From: Desulfobulbaceae bacterium
Lineage (GTDB): Bacteria; Desulfobacterota; Desulfobulbia; Desulfobulbales; SURF-16
Direction of reading: 5' to 3'
Length of the DNA stretch: 39,975 bases
Assembly (NCBI GenBank): GCA_002868945.1
Contig: PKTX01000037.1
Location: 1-39,975, forward strand
Positions 9,388 through 17,026 of the stretch are shown here, piece by piece. Under the pieces are notes generated by a model. The model was not told the origin of the DNA. It saw nothing but the letters and a program-made list of their open reading frames with translations, and searched no databases. The stretch's first letter is position 1. Each line of letters starts with the position of its first letter. The translations under genes were made by a program, and so were the position numbers.

Positions 9388-9515
9388 TGGCCACGGACAC
9401 CGCGGAAGTAGACTGAAATGAGGTGACATCTCCCTGCGGGTATCGCCACTTCGTCTTCTGGTTAAGAGTAAGAGGTTCCGTGTCGTTCCGTGGATGCCGT
9501 GGCACCATAAACAGT
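9388..9515. repeat. Intergenic inverted repeat (ccacggacacc type)
   Basis: The arms ccacggacaccgcggaa (left) and ttccgtggatgccgtgg (right) are reverse complements with about three mismatches, and a second ttccgtgtcg unit lies inside. It fills the 138-bp gap before the FabD-like gene, which itself has no obvious ribosome binding site. It resembles a known style of dispersed spacer and is distinct from the repeats at 1301 and 6949. Confidence 0.5.
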
Positions 9516-9523
9516 AACTTGCA

Positions 9524-10444
9524 ATGTCAAACACACCAAAAATCGCCTTTCTCTACCCCGGCCAGGGAGCCGTGCCTGAGAAGCCGCTCGCCGATCTCTA
9601 CGGCGCCGAGGTCCGCGCCCTCTATGGCGCCGTGCGCAGTGGCGCCTGCCCGGCCTACGACGATTTCCACCAGGCGGCCATTGCCAGCGATCTCAGCGCC
9701 CAGCTCGGCGTCTTCTGTCTGAGCCACTGTCTGGCCGAGATCCTCAAGCAAAACGGCGTCAGACCGGCACTGGTGACGGGCTACAGCTCCGGCCTCTACG
9801 GTGCCATGGCGGGTTGCGGCTGTCTCAGCCCGGCGCAGGGCATGACCGCCATTTGTCACGCCTATAAGCGGATCGCCGCCGACACAAAAGCCCACTCCTT
9901 TGTCATGGTGGCGGTGATCGGCCTGCCGCTTGCTGAACTGCACCAGGAACTGGCCCGGCTCAGTGGCCCCAACTGGCTGTCGCTGATCAACAACAAGAGC
10001 CAGACCATTGTCTCCATTACCAGGGCTGAACTGGCATCGTTTGCCGCGGCCTGCCTTGACGCCGGTGCCCTGCGGGTGGTGGAACTGCCCTTTGAGTATC
10101 CCTACCATGGTGAGCCGCTCAAAGCAGCGAGCGGCTCCCTGCTCGCCCTGTTCAAGGCCATGCCGCTTGCCGCGCCGCAGACTCCGATTATTGCCGGCAG
10201 TTCACCTGTCTATATAAACGGCTCGGCCCAGGAGGTGGCCACTCAGGTGGCCGGCCAGCTCTGGCAGACGGTGCACTGGCATGACACCATTGCCGAGCTG
10301 ATCGGCCGCGATATCGATATCTTTGTGGTGCTCGACCCCACCAGTGCCCTGACCCGCATCATCCGCTGGCTGAACCGCTCCATCCGTACCATGGGCATTG
10401 CCTCGCTGACCGACCTCAAGAAAGTGAGCGCCTCTCTTTCATGA
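9524..10444 (+). CDS. FabD-like acyl/malonyl transferase
   Basis: The protein has 306 residues. It begins with the acyltransferase signature 'IAFLYPGQGAVPE'. The nucleophile elbow reads GYSSGLYGA (S88) where FabD usually has GHSLGE. A histidine at the position of the catalytic base is present (FEYPYHGEPL, H195). The fold and order match malonyl-CoA:ACP transacylases, but the changed elbow suggests altered substrate choice or a trans-acting acyltransferase. The length is normal for FabD. The stop overlaps the next start by 4 bp (ATGA). In this operon it could load extender or special acyl units onto a carrier protein encoded elsewhere. Confidence is good for the family and moderate for activity. 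Confidence 0.8.
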   Translation: MSNTPKIAFLYPGQGAVPEKPLADLYGAEVRALYGAVRSGACPAYDDFHQAAIASDLSAQLGVFCLSHCLAEILKQNGVRPALVTGYSSGLYGAMAGCGCLSPAQGMTAICHAYKRIAADTKAHSFVMVAVIGLPLAELHQELARLSGPNWLSLINNKSQTIVSITRAELASFAAACLDAGALRVVELPFEYPYHGEPLKAASGSLLALFKAMPLAAPQTPIIAGSSPVYINGSAQEVATQVAGQLWQTVHWHDTIAELIGRDIDIFVVLDPTSALTRIIRWLNRSIRTMGIASLTDLKKVSASLS

Positions 10445-11598
10445 CGCCACGCATCCTCATCCTCGATGGCCACTGGAACAAGAGCGTGGCCGCCATCCGC
10501 AGCCTGGCGCGGGCCGGTTACCAGGTGAGCGTGGCTGAATCGAGCCGGCTGGCGGCCGGTATGCTGAGCCGCTACCCGGTCCGTCGGATCACCTACCCGG
10601 CCCCCCGGCACGAGCCCGCCGCCTTCCTTGCCAGCCTTGAACAGCAGGTTGCCGGAAACAGGTATGACGTGGTGCTGCCCATGGAGCTTGCCACCCTGCT
10701 GCTTATTGCTCAAGAGCGGCAGCGCTTCAGCCCCCACGTCCACCTGCCCTTTGCCGAGTATGATATCCTGCGCCAGGCGGCCGGCAAGATTGCCGCCAGC
10801 ACGGCGGCCCACAGCGCCGGCATTGCCGGCCCGGCATGGCAGCCGGTCAACCCCACCAGCACGGCTGACCAGCTAGCCGACAAGCTTGGCCTGCCCCTGG
10901 TCTTGAAACCGGACATGGGAGAAGGGGGCCGCGGCCTGATCTACTGCCACAACATGGCCGAGCTGAGCCACGCCCTCAACACCATCCAAAAGCAGCCGCA
11001 GGCCTACCTGGCCCAGACACTGGTGGCGGAAGGCGGCTATGGCCTGGGGGTTTCGGTACTCATGGATGACAACCAGACGGTCCTGGCCTCCTTCACCCAT
11101 AAACGGCTGCGGGAATTCCCGGTCCGGGGCGGCCCCAGCAGCCTGCGCCAGGCCACACATCACCTGCAGGCGGAAGAGGATGCCGTGACCCTGCTCAAAA
11201 AAATCAAGTTCTCCGGCGTGGCCATGGTGGAGTTCAAGGTGGAGCCAGTCAGCAACCAGGCCTTTTTTCTGGAGATCAATCCCCGTTTCTGGGGCTCCCT
11301 GCCCCTGGCCATTGCCGCGGGCGTCGATTTTCCGGTCTTGCTGTGCCAGTGGACCATGGGCCACGATTTTGCCGAGCCGCAGCCCGAGGAGGGCGTCACC
11401 ATGCGCAACCTGCTGCCCGGCGACCTGCTCCATCTCCTGGCCAGCCGCGGCAGGGTGGGCCGCGATTTCTGGGACCCCACAATCGCCGACGACCTGCTCA
11501 GCCTGCGTGACCCCGGTCCGGTTGTCGGCCGCCTGCTCTCTCCCCTGGTGGCCCTCTGGGACCCGCAACTCAGATCAGTATTTCAAAAAAGAGAGTAA
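10441..11598 (+). CDS. ATP-grasp domain protein (carboxylate-amine/thiol ligase type)
   Basis: The protein has 385 residues. The N-terminal 'RILILDGHWNKSVAAIRSLARAGYQV' resembles the pre-ATP-grasp domain of carbamoyl-phosphate-synthase-like ligases. The ATP-grasp body shows 'GLPLVLKPDMGEGGRGL' (nucleotide-binding lysine and glycine loop) and 'FFLEINPRFWGSLPLA' (metal-binding E-x-N-x-R). Such enzymes form an acyl-phosphate and join it to an amine, thiol or hydroxyl. It is coupled to the FabD-like gene by a 4-bp overlap. A role in adding an amino-acid-like head group to the acyl product is possible but not shown. Confidence 0.82.
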   Translation: MTPRILILDGHWNKSVAAIRSLARAGYQVSVAESSRLAAGMLSRYPVRRITYPAPRHEPAAFLASLEQQVAGNRYDVVLPMELATLLLIAQERQRFSPHVHLPFAEYDILRQAAGKIAASTAAHSAGIAGPAWQPVNPTSTADQLADKLGLPLVLKPDMGEGGRGLIYCHNMAELSHALNTIQKQPQAYLAQTLVAEGGYGLGVSVLMDDNQTVLASFTHKRLREFPVRGGPSSLRQATHHLQAEEDAVTLLKKIKFSGVAMVEFKVEPVSNQAFFLEINPRFWGSLPLAIAAGVDFPVLLCQWTMGHDFAEPQPEEGVTMRNLLPGDLLHLLASRGRVGRDFWDPTIADDLLSLRDPGPVVGRLLSPLVALWDPQLRSVFQKRE

Positions 11599-11605
11599 TC
11601 CTGCT

Positions 11606-12025
11606 ATGCTGCATCGTATGCGAAATCTGCGCTCACTCTTTCTTATTGTCCTGCTTGCCGGCTGCAGCACCACCCCGCATCTCAAGCCCTTTACCACTGA
11701 TGGCTGCAGCGTCTTTTTTGACGGCACCCTCAGCCAGAAAGAGCTGTGGCTGGCCTGCTGCATCGAGCATGATCGGGCCTACTGGCAGGGCGGCACCTAT
11801 GATGATCGATTGGCTGCCGACAAGCAGCTCAGGGAGTGCGTGGCCCAGGTGGGTGAGCAGGCCATTGCCGAACTGATGCTGGGCGGCGTGCGGGTGGGCG
11901 GCACCCCGCTGTTGCCCACCCGTTTTCGCTGGGGCTATGGCTGGGATTACCCGCGCTGGTACGGGCCACTGATTGAAGAAGAAAAAGAGTTGGTCAACAA
12001 GGCCATGGCCGCGGAGCAGCCGTGA
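11606..12025 (+). CDS. Phospholipase A2-like lipoprotein
   Basis: The product has 139 residues from ATG 11606; ATG 11618 is an alternative start. A signal peptide ends in a lipobox (LIVLLAGC), so it is probably membrane-anchored. The mature part contains CCIEHDRAYWQGG, which resembles the C-C-x-x-H-D-x-x-Y active-site helix of phospholipase A2, and a later 'AADKQLREC' that could supply the aspartate. Several tryptophan-rich segments follow. A lipase-like lipoprotein fits an operon that makes and exports an acyl lipid. The resemblance is motif-level only, and an enzymatically silent role is possible. A longer reading frame beginning at 11312 lies inside the ATP-grasp gene and was rejected. The stop overlaps a GTG of the next small ORF. 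Confidence 0.6.
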   Translation: MLHRMRNLRSLFLIVLLAGCSTTPHLKPFTTDGCSVFFDGTLSQKELWLACCIEHDRAYWQGGTYDDRLAADKQLRECVAQVGEQAIAELMLGGVRVGGTPLLPTRFRWGYGWDYPRWYGPLIEEEKELVNKAMAAEQP

Positions 12026-12093
12026 AAGATCCTCTGGCCTGGCTCAAAAAACTCGGTCGCTACCTGTGGGGCAAACGCGCCGAGCTTACGTAG
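12022..12093 (+). CDS. Possible 23-residue ORF or interrupted N-terminus of the next gene
   Basis: A GTG overlaps the preceding stop as GTGA and opens 23 codons reading KDPLAWLKKLGRYLWGKR near its start, a basic amphipathic helix. The frame ends in TAG at 12091-12093, directly followed in the same frame by the ATG of the ParB-like gene. Either this is a short coupled peptide, or the ParB-like protein once started here and an amber codon now splits it. The GTGA overlap and matching frame favour the second reading. Confidence 0.4.
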   Translation: MKDPLAWLKKLGRYLWGKRAELT

Positions 12094-12546
12094 ATGTCAG
12101 AGGCTGATGTGCTGCTTGGCAAGGTGGTGCTTGATATCCATCGTAAACGGAGGCGCTCGCACTTTGTCAGCGTACCGCTTTTCTCCCTCAAGCAGATCCA
12201 CCCCATCAACCGTGACAACTCCGTGGCTGCCACCGAAAAACGGATAGCCGTTCTCAAGGAACATGGCCAGGCCATTGCCCAGGCCGGTCACCTGGACCGT
12301 GCAGGGCTCAACCGCTATCTGCCGTCGGTCTCGGCCGTTAAGGTGGTGGCTGACGGCAACGGCAACTATATCGCCTTTGAGGGCAACGGCCGTCTGGTGG
12401 CCCTACAAAATGTCTTTACCCCGGTTGACAATATCAATGTGGAGGTAGAAGAGTACCTCTTTAGCGACAGCGCCACGATCCTCCGCCGCATTAATAGAGT
12501 TCGGGCCCTCCACAACCTGCGGCCCGAAGAGGACATGCCCCGGTGA
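12094..12546 (+). CDS. ParB N-terminal-like domain protein
   Basis: The protein has 150 residues. 'FVSVPLFSLKQIHPINRDN' followed by 'LPSVSAVKVVADGNGNYIAFEGNGRLVAL' resembles the ParB/Srx fold, where a short parameter-like N-terminus is followed by a 'GNGR' loop like the ParB GERR box. It has no helix-turn-helix DNA-binding domain, so it is not a partition protein. Proteins of this sort are found in varied operons with unknown roles; some ParB/Srx-fold proteins bind CTP or ATP. The gene may continue upstream through an in-frame TAG (see the entry at 12022). The stop overlaps the deacetylase start as GTGA. Confidence 0.6.
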   Translation: MSEADVLLGKVVLDIHRKRRRSHFVSVPLFSLKQIHPINRDNSVAATEKRIAVLKEHGQAIAQAGHLDRAGLNRYLPSVSAVKVVADGNGNYIAFEGNGRLVALQNVFTPVDNINVEVEEYLFSDSATILRRINRVRALHNLRPEEDMPR

Positions 12547-13379
12547 AAAATGGTATCACCATAGACTGGGAGGACTGGTTCCATATCTGCGAGGTGGACC
12601 ATCTCCTGCCGCGCCATGAGTGGGACAGCTATCCCTCTATCCTGCCGGAGGCCACAAAGAATATTCTTGCCTTTCTGGCTGCCCGCCGCATCCGCGCCAC
12701 CTTCTTTATTCTCGGCTACTGCGCCCGCCGTCATCCCGACCTGGTGGAGAGCATTGCCAGGGCCGGTCATGAAATCGCCTACCACACCGACAACCATCAA
12801 CTGCTCTACAGCCACGGACCACAGGATTTTCAGGAAGATCTGCAGAGGGGCACTACCCTGCTGGCCGAGCTTTGCGACCGGCAGATCCACGGCTTCAGGG
12901 CGCCGCAATGGTCCCTCAACCGGAAAACGCCGTGGGCCATTGATCTGCTCATCAAAAACAACTTTCGTTATGACTCAAGCCACGCCCCCATGCCCATCAT
13001 CGGTGACCCCGCCTTCCCCGAGGTTGTCCATGGCCTGAAAGGCTCCGAGGGGACGGGAAGCATCTGGGAATTCCCTCCCCTGGTCCTTAACCTGGCCGGC
13101 CTCAAGGTGCCGGCCGGCGGCGGCTGGGGCTTGCGAACCTGGCCCATATCCCTTATTATCCGCAAGGTCAGGGCCTTGAACAGAGCAGGATCACCGGCCA
13201 CCTTTTTCCTGCATCCGGTTGATTTTACCGGACATCGCTATGATCGCTCCCTCCCCCTTGTCAAGAGAGCGGTTCTCACCTATGGTCTGCGCAGACCCCT
13301 GCGCAGCCTGACTCATCTCATGGATCATTTAGAGTTTACCAGCCTGAGCGAATGCCTGGAGAGATTAGAAGAGAGATGA
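12543..13379 (+). CDS. Polysaccharide deacetylase-family protein
   Basis: The protein has 278 residues from GTG 12543. It shows the NodB-type motifs: the catalytic aspartate region 'TIDWEDWFH' (D8/D11), a metal-binding H-x3-H in 'AYHTDNHQ' about 80 residues in, and 'GFRAPQWSLN' with the conserved arginine-proline. The D-W-E-D-W-F-H variant resembles deacetylases of exopolysaccharide/PEP-CTERM loci. It would remove N- or O-acetyl groups from a sugar or other amide. In this operon it may trim a glycolipid or head group. It overlaps its neighbours on both sides by 4 bp. Confidence 0.85.
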   Translation: MKNGITIDWEDWFHICEVDHLLPRHEWDSYPSILPEATKNILAFLAARRIRATFFILGYCARRHPDLVESIARAGHEIAYHTDNHQLLYSHGPQDFQEDLQRGTTLLAELCDRQIHGFRAPQWSLNRKTPWAIDLLIKNNFRYDSSHAPMPIIGDPAFPEVVHGLKGSEGTGSIWEFPPLVLNLAGLKVPAGGGWGLRTWPISLIIRKVRALNRAGSPATFFLHPVDFTGHRYDRSLPLVKRAVLTYGLRRPLRSLTHLMDHLEFTSLSECLERLEER

Positions 13380-14173
13380 AAAGATCGCAGCAGATTATCC
13401 TTGTTATACTCCTGCTCACGCTGTCGTCCTTAAGCGGCTGCGCAGCCCGGCGTCCGCCGGCAGAACCGCAGCCCCGGCTACAGCTCAACTGGGAACGGGA
13501 AACGCCGCAGAGCCTGCTTGCCAGCCTGCAGACAAAAACAGAGGCCCTGAACGCCTTTACCGCCTACTTCCAGATCAGCATGGATCCGCCCCCCAAGGGC
13601 ATGCCCTCCTCCTTTTCCGGCGTTCTTTACCTGCACAAGGAAGCAACCAGAACCAGCCTGCGTATCAAGGCCTTCCACATGTTCGGCACCACCCTCTTTG
13701 ACATGGTGGCCCAGGATGGTACCACCCGCCTCTATATCCCCTCGCAGCGCACCCTCTATGTCGGCCGCATGGACCAGAACGCCCAGGACGGAAACCAAGG
13801 TCCGCAGGCTGTTTTCAGCGCCATGCTCATTGATTTCAGCAGGCTCAACGCCCGGCCGCACAGCACTCTCACCATTGGCCGCCACCACGTCAAACTGCCC
13901 CTGGAAGGGGGTGAAATATGGCTGGACAAAGAGACAGGTCACATTGTCAGCCTGAGCCGGGGGGACAAAACGATTTCCTACGGCAACTACCAGGAGCTGC
14001 AGGCGGGGAAGCCGGCCATGCCCACGGAAATCAACCTTACCACTGCCACGGGCAAGGCCCGCTGTCTGCTCAAGGAAGTTACCCTGCAGGACAAGATGGC
14101 ACCCAGCAATTTCGATATCTCCCACTACCAAGTCAAGGAGACAAAGCCCCTGTCCGCGGCCACCAAGCGCTGA
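13376..14173 (+). CDS. LolA-like outer-membrane lipoprotein-sorting domain lipoprotein
   Basis: The product has 265 residues from the ATG at 13376, which overlaps the deacetylase stop as ATGA; a longer frame from 13352 is less likely. A signal peptide ends in a lipobox (SSLSGC). The body alternates beta-strand segments such as 'FTAYFQISMD', 'FSGVLYLHKEATRTSLRIKA' and 'VAQDGTTRLYIPSQ', consistent with LolA/LolB- or DUF4292-like half-barrels that carry lipid. LolA-like proteins accompany MMPL exporters in aryl polyene-type clusters, where they are thought to move the product across the periplasm. It is the last gene of the operon. The fold assignment comes from pattern and context and is moderate. 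Confidence 0.65.
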   Translation: MKRSQQIILVILLLTLSSLSGCAARRPPAEPQPRLQLNWERETPQSLLASLQTKTEALNAFTAYFQISMDPPPKGMPSSFSGVLYLHKEATRTSLRIKAFHMFGTTLFDMVAQDGTTRLYIPSQRTLYVGRMDQNAQDGNQGPQAVFSAMLIDFSRLNARPHSTLTIGRHHVKLPLEGGEIWLDKETGHIVSLSRGDKTISYGNYQELQAGKPAMPTEINLTTATGKARCLLKEVTLQDKMAPSNFDISHYQVKETKPLSAATKR

Positions 14174-14579
14174 GCCGGCCGGCGCAGGTATGACGCTTGG
14201 GCGCTTGTCATAATAGACGACACCCTTTAATCTGTTGCACTCTGCCACCGATCAAGTATCATGTGTAACTGTCGAACATAACGCTGATCTACTGCGGTAA
14301 AACTGGATTCGGCCATATTGCCCTCGCTACGATCGGTCAAGCCCGACAGACTCCTGGCCTCAAGTTCCGTCACACACATCCGGCCCACCATTCTTCCGTT
14401 CAGGCGAAAGAGGGGAATACGGGAGGCGTCAGGACAATCAAAAAAATCCCCTGATCCGAGCTTTTGTACCTCTCAACCATAACGCCTCACCCTTCCCCGG
14501 CAAAACAGTGAAACACCATCTTCAGGCTCTCTGGGACAGTGTATTTTCGCAACCGTGAAAGGTTTCCAGATGGAGAAAC
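14174..14579. other. Intergenic region after the biosynthetic operon
   Basis: This is a 406-bp gap. The only coding-like content is the broken minus-strand ORF at 14227-14480. No clear Rho-independent terminator follows the LolA-like gene. The ribosome binding site of the downstream methyltransferase (tggaga) lies at the right end. Confidence 0.5.
14227..14480 (-). pseudogene. Small frameshifted ORF, unknown protein
   Basis: On the minus strand an ATG at 14480, preceded by an aagggtgagg Shine-Dalgarno-like stretch, starts MVERYKSSDQG. The frame is lost at a run of four G and seven T (about 14440-14450). Adding one T would restore a continuous frame of about 84 residues ending at a TAA at 14227. 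The restored part reads plausibly as protein (FFDCPDASRIPLFRLNG, then GRMVGRMCVTELEARSL). The unshifted frame alone gives 54 residues from ATG 14391. This is either a real homopolymer frameshift, a sequencing error, or chance. No family was recognised. Confidence 0.35.
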
Positions 14580-15230
14580 ATGCCTGCCCTGCGTATTCGT
14601 TACCAGACCATTGAATTTGACCAGGTGGACATCCATGTCCGAACCTTGCGGGACAAGCAACAGTATCTTGACAGGGATAACGCCGCCCAGAAACTGAATA
14701 TTTCCTCGGCCTCCTGGCCCCTGTTCGGCGTCGTCTGGTCCTCCAGCCGAATCCTTGCCGAGCTGCTCTGCGACTATGATATTGGCGGAAAGCGTATCCT
14801 GGAGGTGGGGTGTGGCATCGGCTTAAGCAGCCTGCTGCTCAACCAGCGCCAGGCGAATATTACCGCCACCGATCACCATCCCGAGGCGGAACATTTCTTG
14901 AGCGAGAATGTCAAACTCAACCAAGGCAGGGCCATTCCCTTTGTACGCACGGGCTGGGCCGAAAAAAAGAGCAGCCTGGGCCGATTCGACCTCATTATCG
15001 GCAGCGACCTGCTCTATGAGCAGGATCATGTGGAGCTGCTCTCCGGCTTTATCAACCGGCACGCCGCAGAGCATTGCGAGGTGATCATTGTTGACCCGGG
15101 TCGCGGCCTGCATCCCCGGTTCAGCCACAAAATGACGGGCCTTGGTTTCGAGCACAACAAGAGTAAACCCAGGCAACGACAGGAGCTGGAACCGCCGTTT
15201 CGTGGTGTCATACTGCACTATAATCGCTAG
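14580..15230 (+). CDS. Class I SAM-dependent methyltransferase (METTL21/PF10294-like)
   Basis: The protein has 216 residues with ggaga 5 nt before the ATG. The SAM-binding loop is ILEVGCGIGLSSLLL, followed by an acidic strand end in 'ITATDHHPEA' and the family motif 'DLIIGSDLLYEQDHVELL'. 'FGVVWSSSRILAELL' upstream matches the 'W-x-s-x-x-L' segment of lysine-methyltransferase-like METTL proteins. The target is probably a protein side chain (inference). It stands alone between two long gaps and ends in its own terminator hairpin. Confidence 0.8.
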   Translation: MPALRIRYQTIEFDQVDIHVRTLRDKQQYLDRDNAAQKLNISSASWPLFGVVWSSSRILAELLCDYDIGGKRILEVGCGIGLSSLLLNQRQANITATDHHPEAEHFLSENVKLNQGRAIPFVRTGWAEKKSSLGRFDLIIGSDLLYEQDHVELLSGFINRHAAEHCEVIIVDPGRGLHPRFSHKMTGLGFEHNKSKPRQRQELEPPFRGVILHYNR

Positions 15231-15256
15231 GAGCGATTTATTTATTTTTATTTAGT
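15222..15256 (+). terminator. Rho-independent terminator of methyltransferase gene
   Basis: A seven-bp stem (aatcgct / agcgatt, loop agg) overlaps the stop codon and is followed by the T-rich stretch tatttatttttattt. The stem is short but the T tract is long. Confidence 0.55.
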
Positions 15257-15689
15257 TGCACTATCTGAAAAAGAGTGTAAAGTATTTTTTTATAACTTAT
15301 GAAACAGAAGTTCTCTTCTCTCTTTCATCTTCGCTTTTCCTTTAGCATCTTTTGCACCGTTGAAGTTAATGCTGATTACTTAAATCGAAGAACAGTATAC
15401 AACTTTTGACGGACATCTCTTTTTTGGACACCCTACACGCACCAGCCTTTAATGTGATTGCAGTTGTCGAGCACGTCCTGTCCCAACCTCAGGCTACATC
15501 GTGCTGATCAGGACAACAGCTCACCCTACTGCGTCTTTTTTCAATACCATACCCAACCTTTACATAGAATAAACCAGAAAATGATCAGCGGCTCCTGACG
15601 GTGCCGCACCTTAACACCCCAGGGAAAAGCCCTGACAGATCATTGACATAAACAGAGCGAGGCGCCTGCCGTTTCGCCAAGGAATTTTA
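15257..15689. other. Long AT-richer leader region upstream of the DEAD-box gene
   Basis: About 430 bp without a convincing gene, visibly more AT-rich than the surroundings. It holds a small hairpin (CAGGG-aaaag-CCCTG, 15620-15634). A 36-codon ORF at 15299 lacks a ribosome binding site and is not supported. Long leaders are usual for cold-inducible RNA helicase genes, so this may be a regulatory 5' UTR (inference). Confidence 0.35.
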
Positions 15690-16958
15690 ATGAGTTTTAA
15701 AGTATTTCAATTGCACCCCAAGGTTTCCGCCGGAATTACCGCCTGCGGCTTCACCACCCCCACTCCCATTCAAAAAGAATCGATCCCGCCGATCCTGGCC
15801 GGTCGCGACATCCTCGGCCTGGCCCAGACCGGCACCGGTAAAACGGCAGCCTTTGTCCTGCCCCTTCTGCAACACCTGCTTGCCGGACCGCGCAACAAGG
15901 TCCGCGCCCTTATCGTGGCACCCACCCGGGAACTGGCCGAACAGATCAATGATAATATTGTTGCCATGGCCAGGGAAACCGGCCTCAAGAGTGTCGTCAT
16001 CTATGGCGGTGTCGGCAAACAGCCGCAGATCAATAAAATAAAGGCCGGCGTTGATATTGCCGTGGCCTGCCCCGGTCGTCTCCTTGACCTGGTCAATGAC
16101 AGGGCCATCAACCTCGGCAATGTTGAGATGCTCATCCTTGATGAGGCTGATCATATGTTTGACAAGGGCTTCCTGCCCGATATCAGACGAATTATCAAGC
16201 AGCTCCCCAGCGAGCGGCAGTCCCTGGTCTTTTCGGCCACCATGCCCGCTGAAATCCGCCACCTGACCAAGGAGATTCTCCGCAAGCCGGTCACCGTGCA
16301 GATTAACCACACCCTGCCGGCACCGAGCATTGCCCATTTTCTCTATCCGGTGGCCAAGGAAAAGAAGACCTCGCTGCTCAAGAACATTATCGCCACAGAG
16401 GAGATGACAACCACAATTGTCTTCACCCGCACCAAACATAAGGCCAAAAGCCTGGCCCTCCACCTGCAGAAGGCAGGCTTCAGTGCCACCTCCCTGCAGG
16501 GCAACCTCTCTCAGCAGAAACGCAAGAAGGCCATGGACGGCTTTCGCGACGGCACCTTCAAGATTCTGGTGGCCACGGATATTGCGGCGCGCGGCATTGA
16601 CGTCAGCGGCATCTCCCATGTCATTAACTATGATGTGCCCAATACCGCCGAGACCTACACCCACCGGACCGGCAGAACAGGCCGGGCTGAACAGAGCGGC
16701 CGGGCCATCACCTTTGCCAGCCAGGAGGATGGTCGGATTATTTCCCAGATTGAACGCTGCCTCGGCAAAAAAATCGCCAGAGAGGTGACGCCACCCCTGT
16801 CGGCCGACAAAATCGACAATGAGCGGCCGCCTCGCCACAACAGGCCGAAAAGCCCCATGCCGGGCCGCAGCAAAAGCAGCGGGCCGAGCCGCAATAAAAG
16901 TCGAAGACGGGCCTGTTCCGTTGATTTTGGCCTGCGCACCCCGTCACCCGTAAATTAA
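15690..16958 (+). CDS. DEAD-box ATP-dependent RNA helicase (RhlE-like)
   Basis: The protein has 422 residues with aaggaa upstream of the ATG. All core motifs are visible in order: Q motif (FTTPTPIQKESIP), motif I AQTGTGKT, Ia PTRELAEQI, Ib PGRLLDL, II DEAD, III SAT, IV 'TIVFTRTKHKA', V 'ATDIAARGIDV' and VI HRTGRTGR. The C-terminal tail is basic and rich in R, K, S and P, as in RhlE, where it aids RNA binding. The role is RNA unwinding in ribosome assembly or mRNA decay, often in cold adaptation. The downstream neighbour is a cold-shock protein gene, which fits that role. Confidence 0.93.
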   Translation: MSFKVFQLHPKVSAGITACGFTTPTPIQKESIPPILAGRDILGLAQTGTGKTAAFVLPLLQHLLAGPRNKVRALIVAPTRELAEQINDNIVAMARETGLKSVVIYGGVGKQPQINKIKAGVDIAVACPGRLLDLVNDRAINLGNVEMLILDEADHMFDKGFLPDIRRIIKQLPSERQSLVFSATMPAEIRHLTKEILRKPVTVQINHTLPAPSIAHFLYPVAKEKKTSLLKNIIATEEMTTTIVFTRTKHKAKSLALHLQKAGFSATSLQGNLSQQKRKKAMDGFRDGTFKILVATDIAARGIDVSGISHVINYDVPNTAETYTHRTGRTGRAEQSGRAITFASQEDGRIISQIERCLGKKIAREVTPPLSADKIDNERPPRHNRPKSPMPGRSKSSGPSRNKSRRRACSVDFGLRTPSPVN

Positions 16959-16962
16959 GTTT

Positions 16963-16982
16963 GTCTGGACAACCAGACTTTT
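16963..16982 (+). terminator. Short terminator hairpin after DEAD-box gene
   Basis: A GTCTGG stem, acaa loop and CCAGAC stem are followed by tttt. The stem is perfect over six bp with a short T tract. A second inverted repeat follows at once (16984-17014, gccggcagatc / gacctgccggc around an A-run), which would put a U-run in the loop only on the opposite strand. Confidence 0.55.
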
Positions 16983-17026
16983 CGCCGGCAGATCAAAAAA
17001 AATGACCTGCCGGCCTTACACCAAGT

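Noticed and set aside
15299-15409. 36-codon ORF in the helicase leader
   Set aside because: No ribosome binding site, AT-rich surroundings, and no recognisable product.
15687-16838. 383-codon minus-strand open frame opposite the DEAD-box gene
   Set aside because: The helicase has all its motifs on the plus strand. The antisense frame is glycine-rich without a domain.
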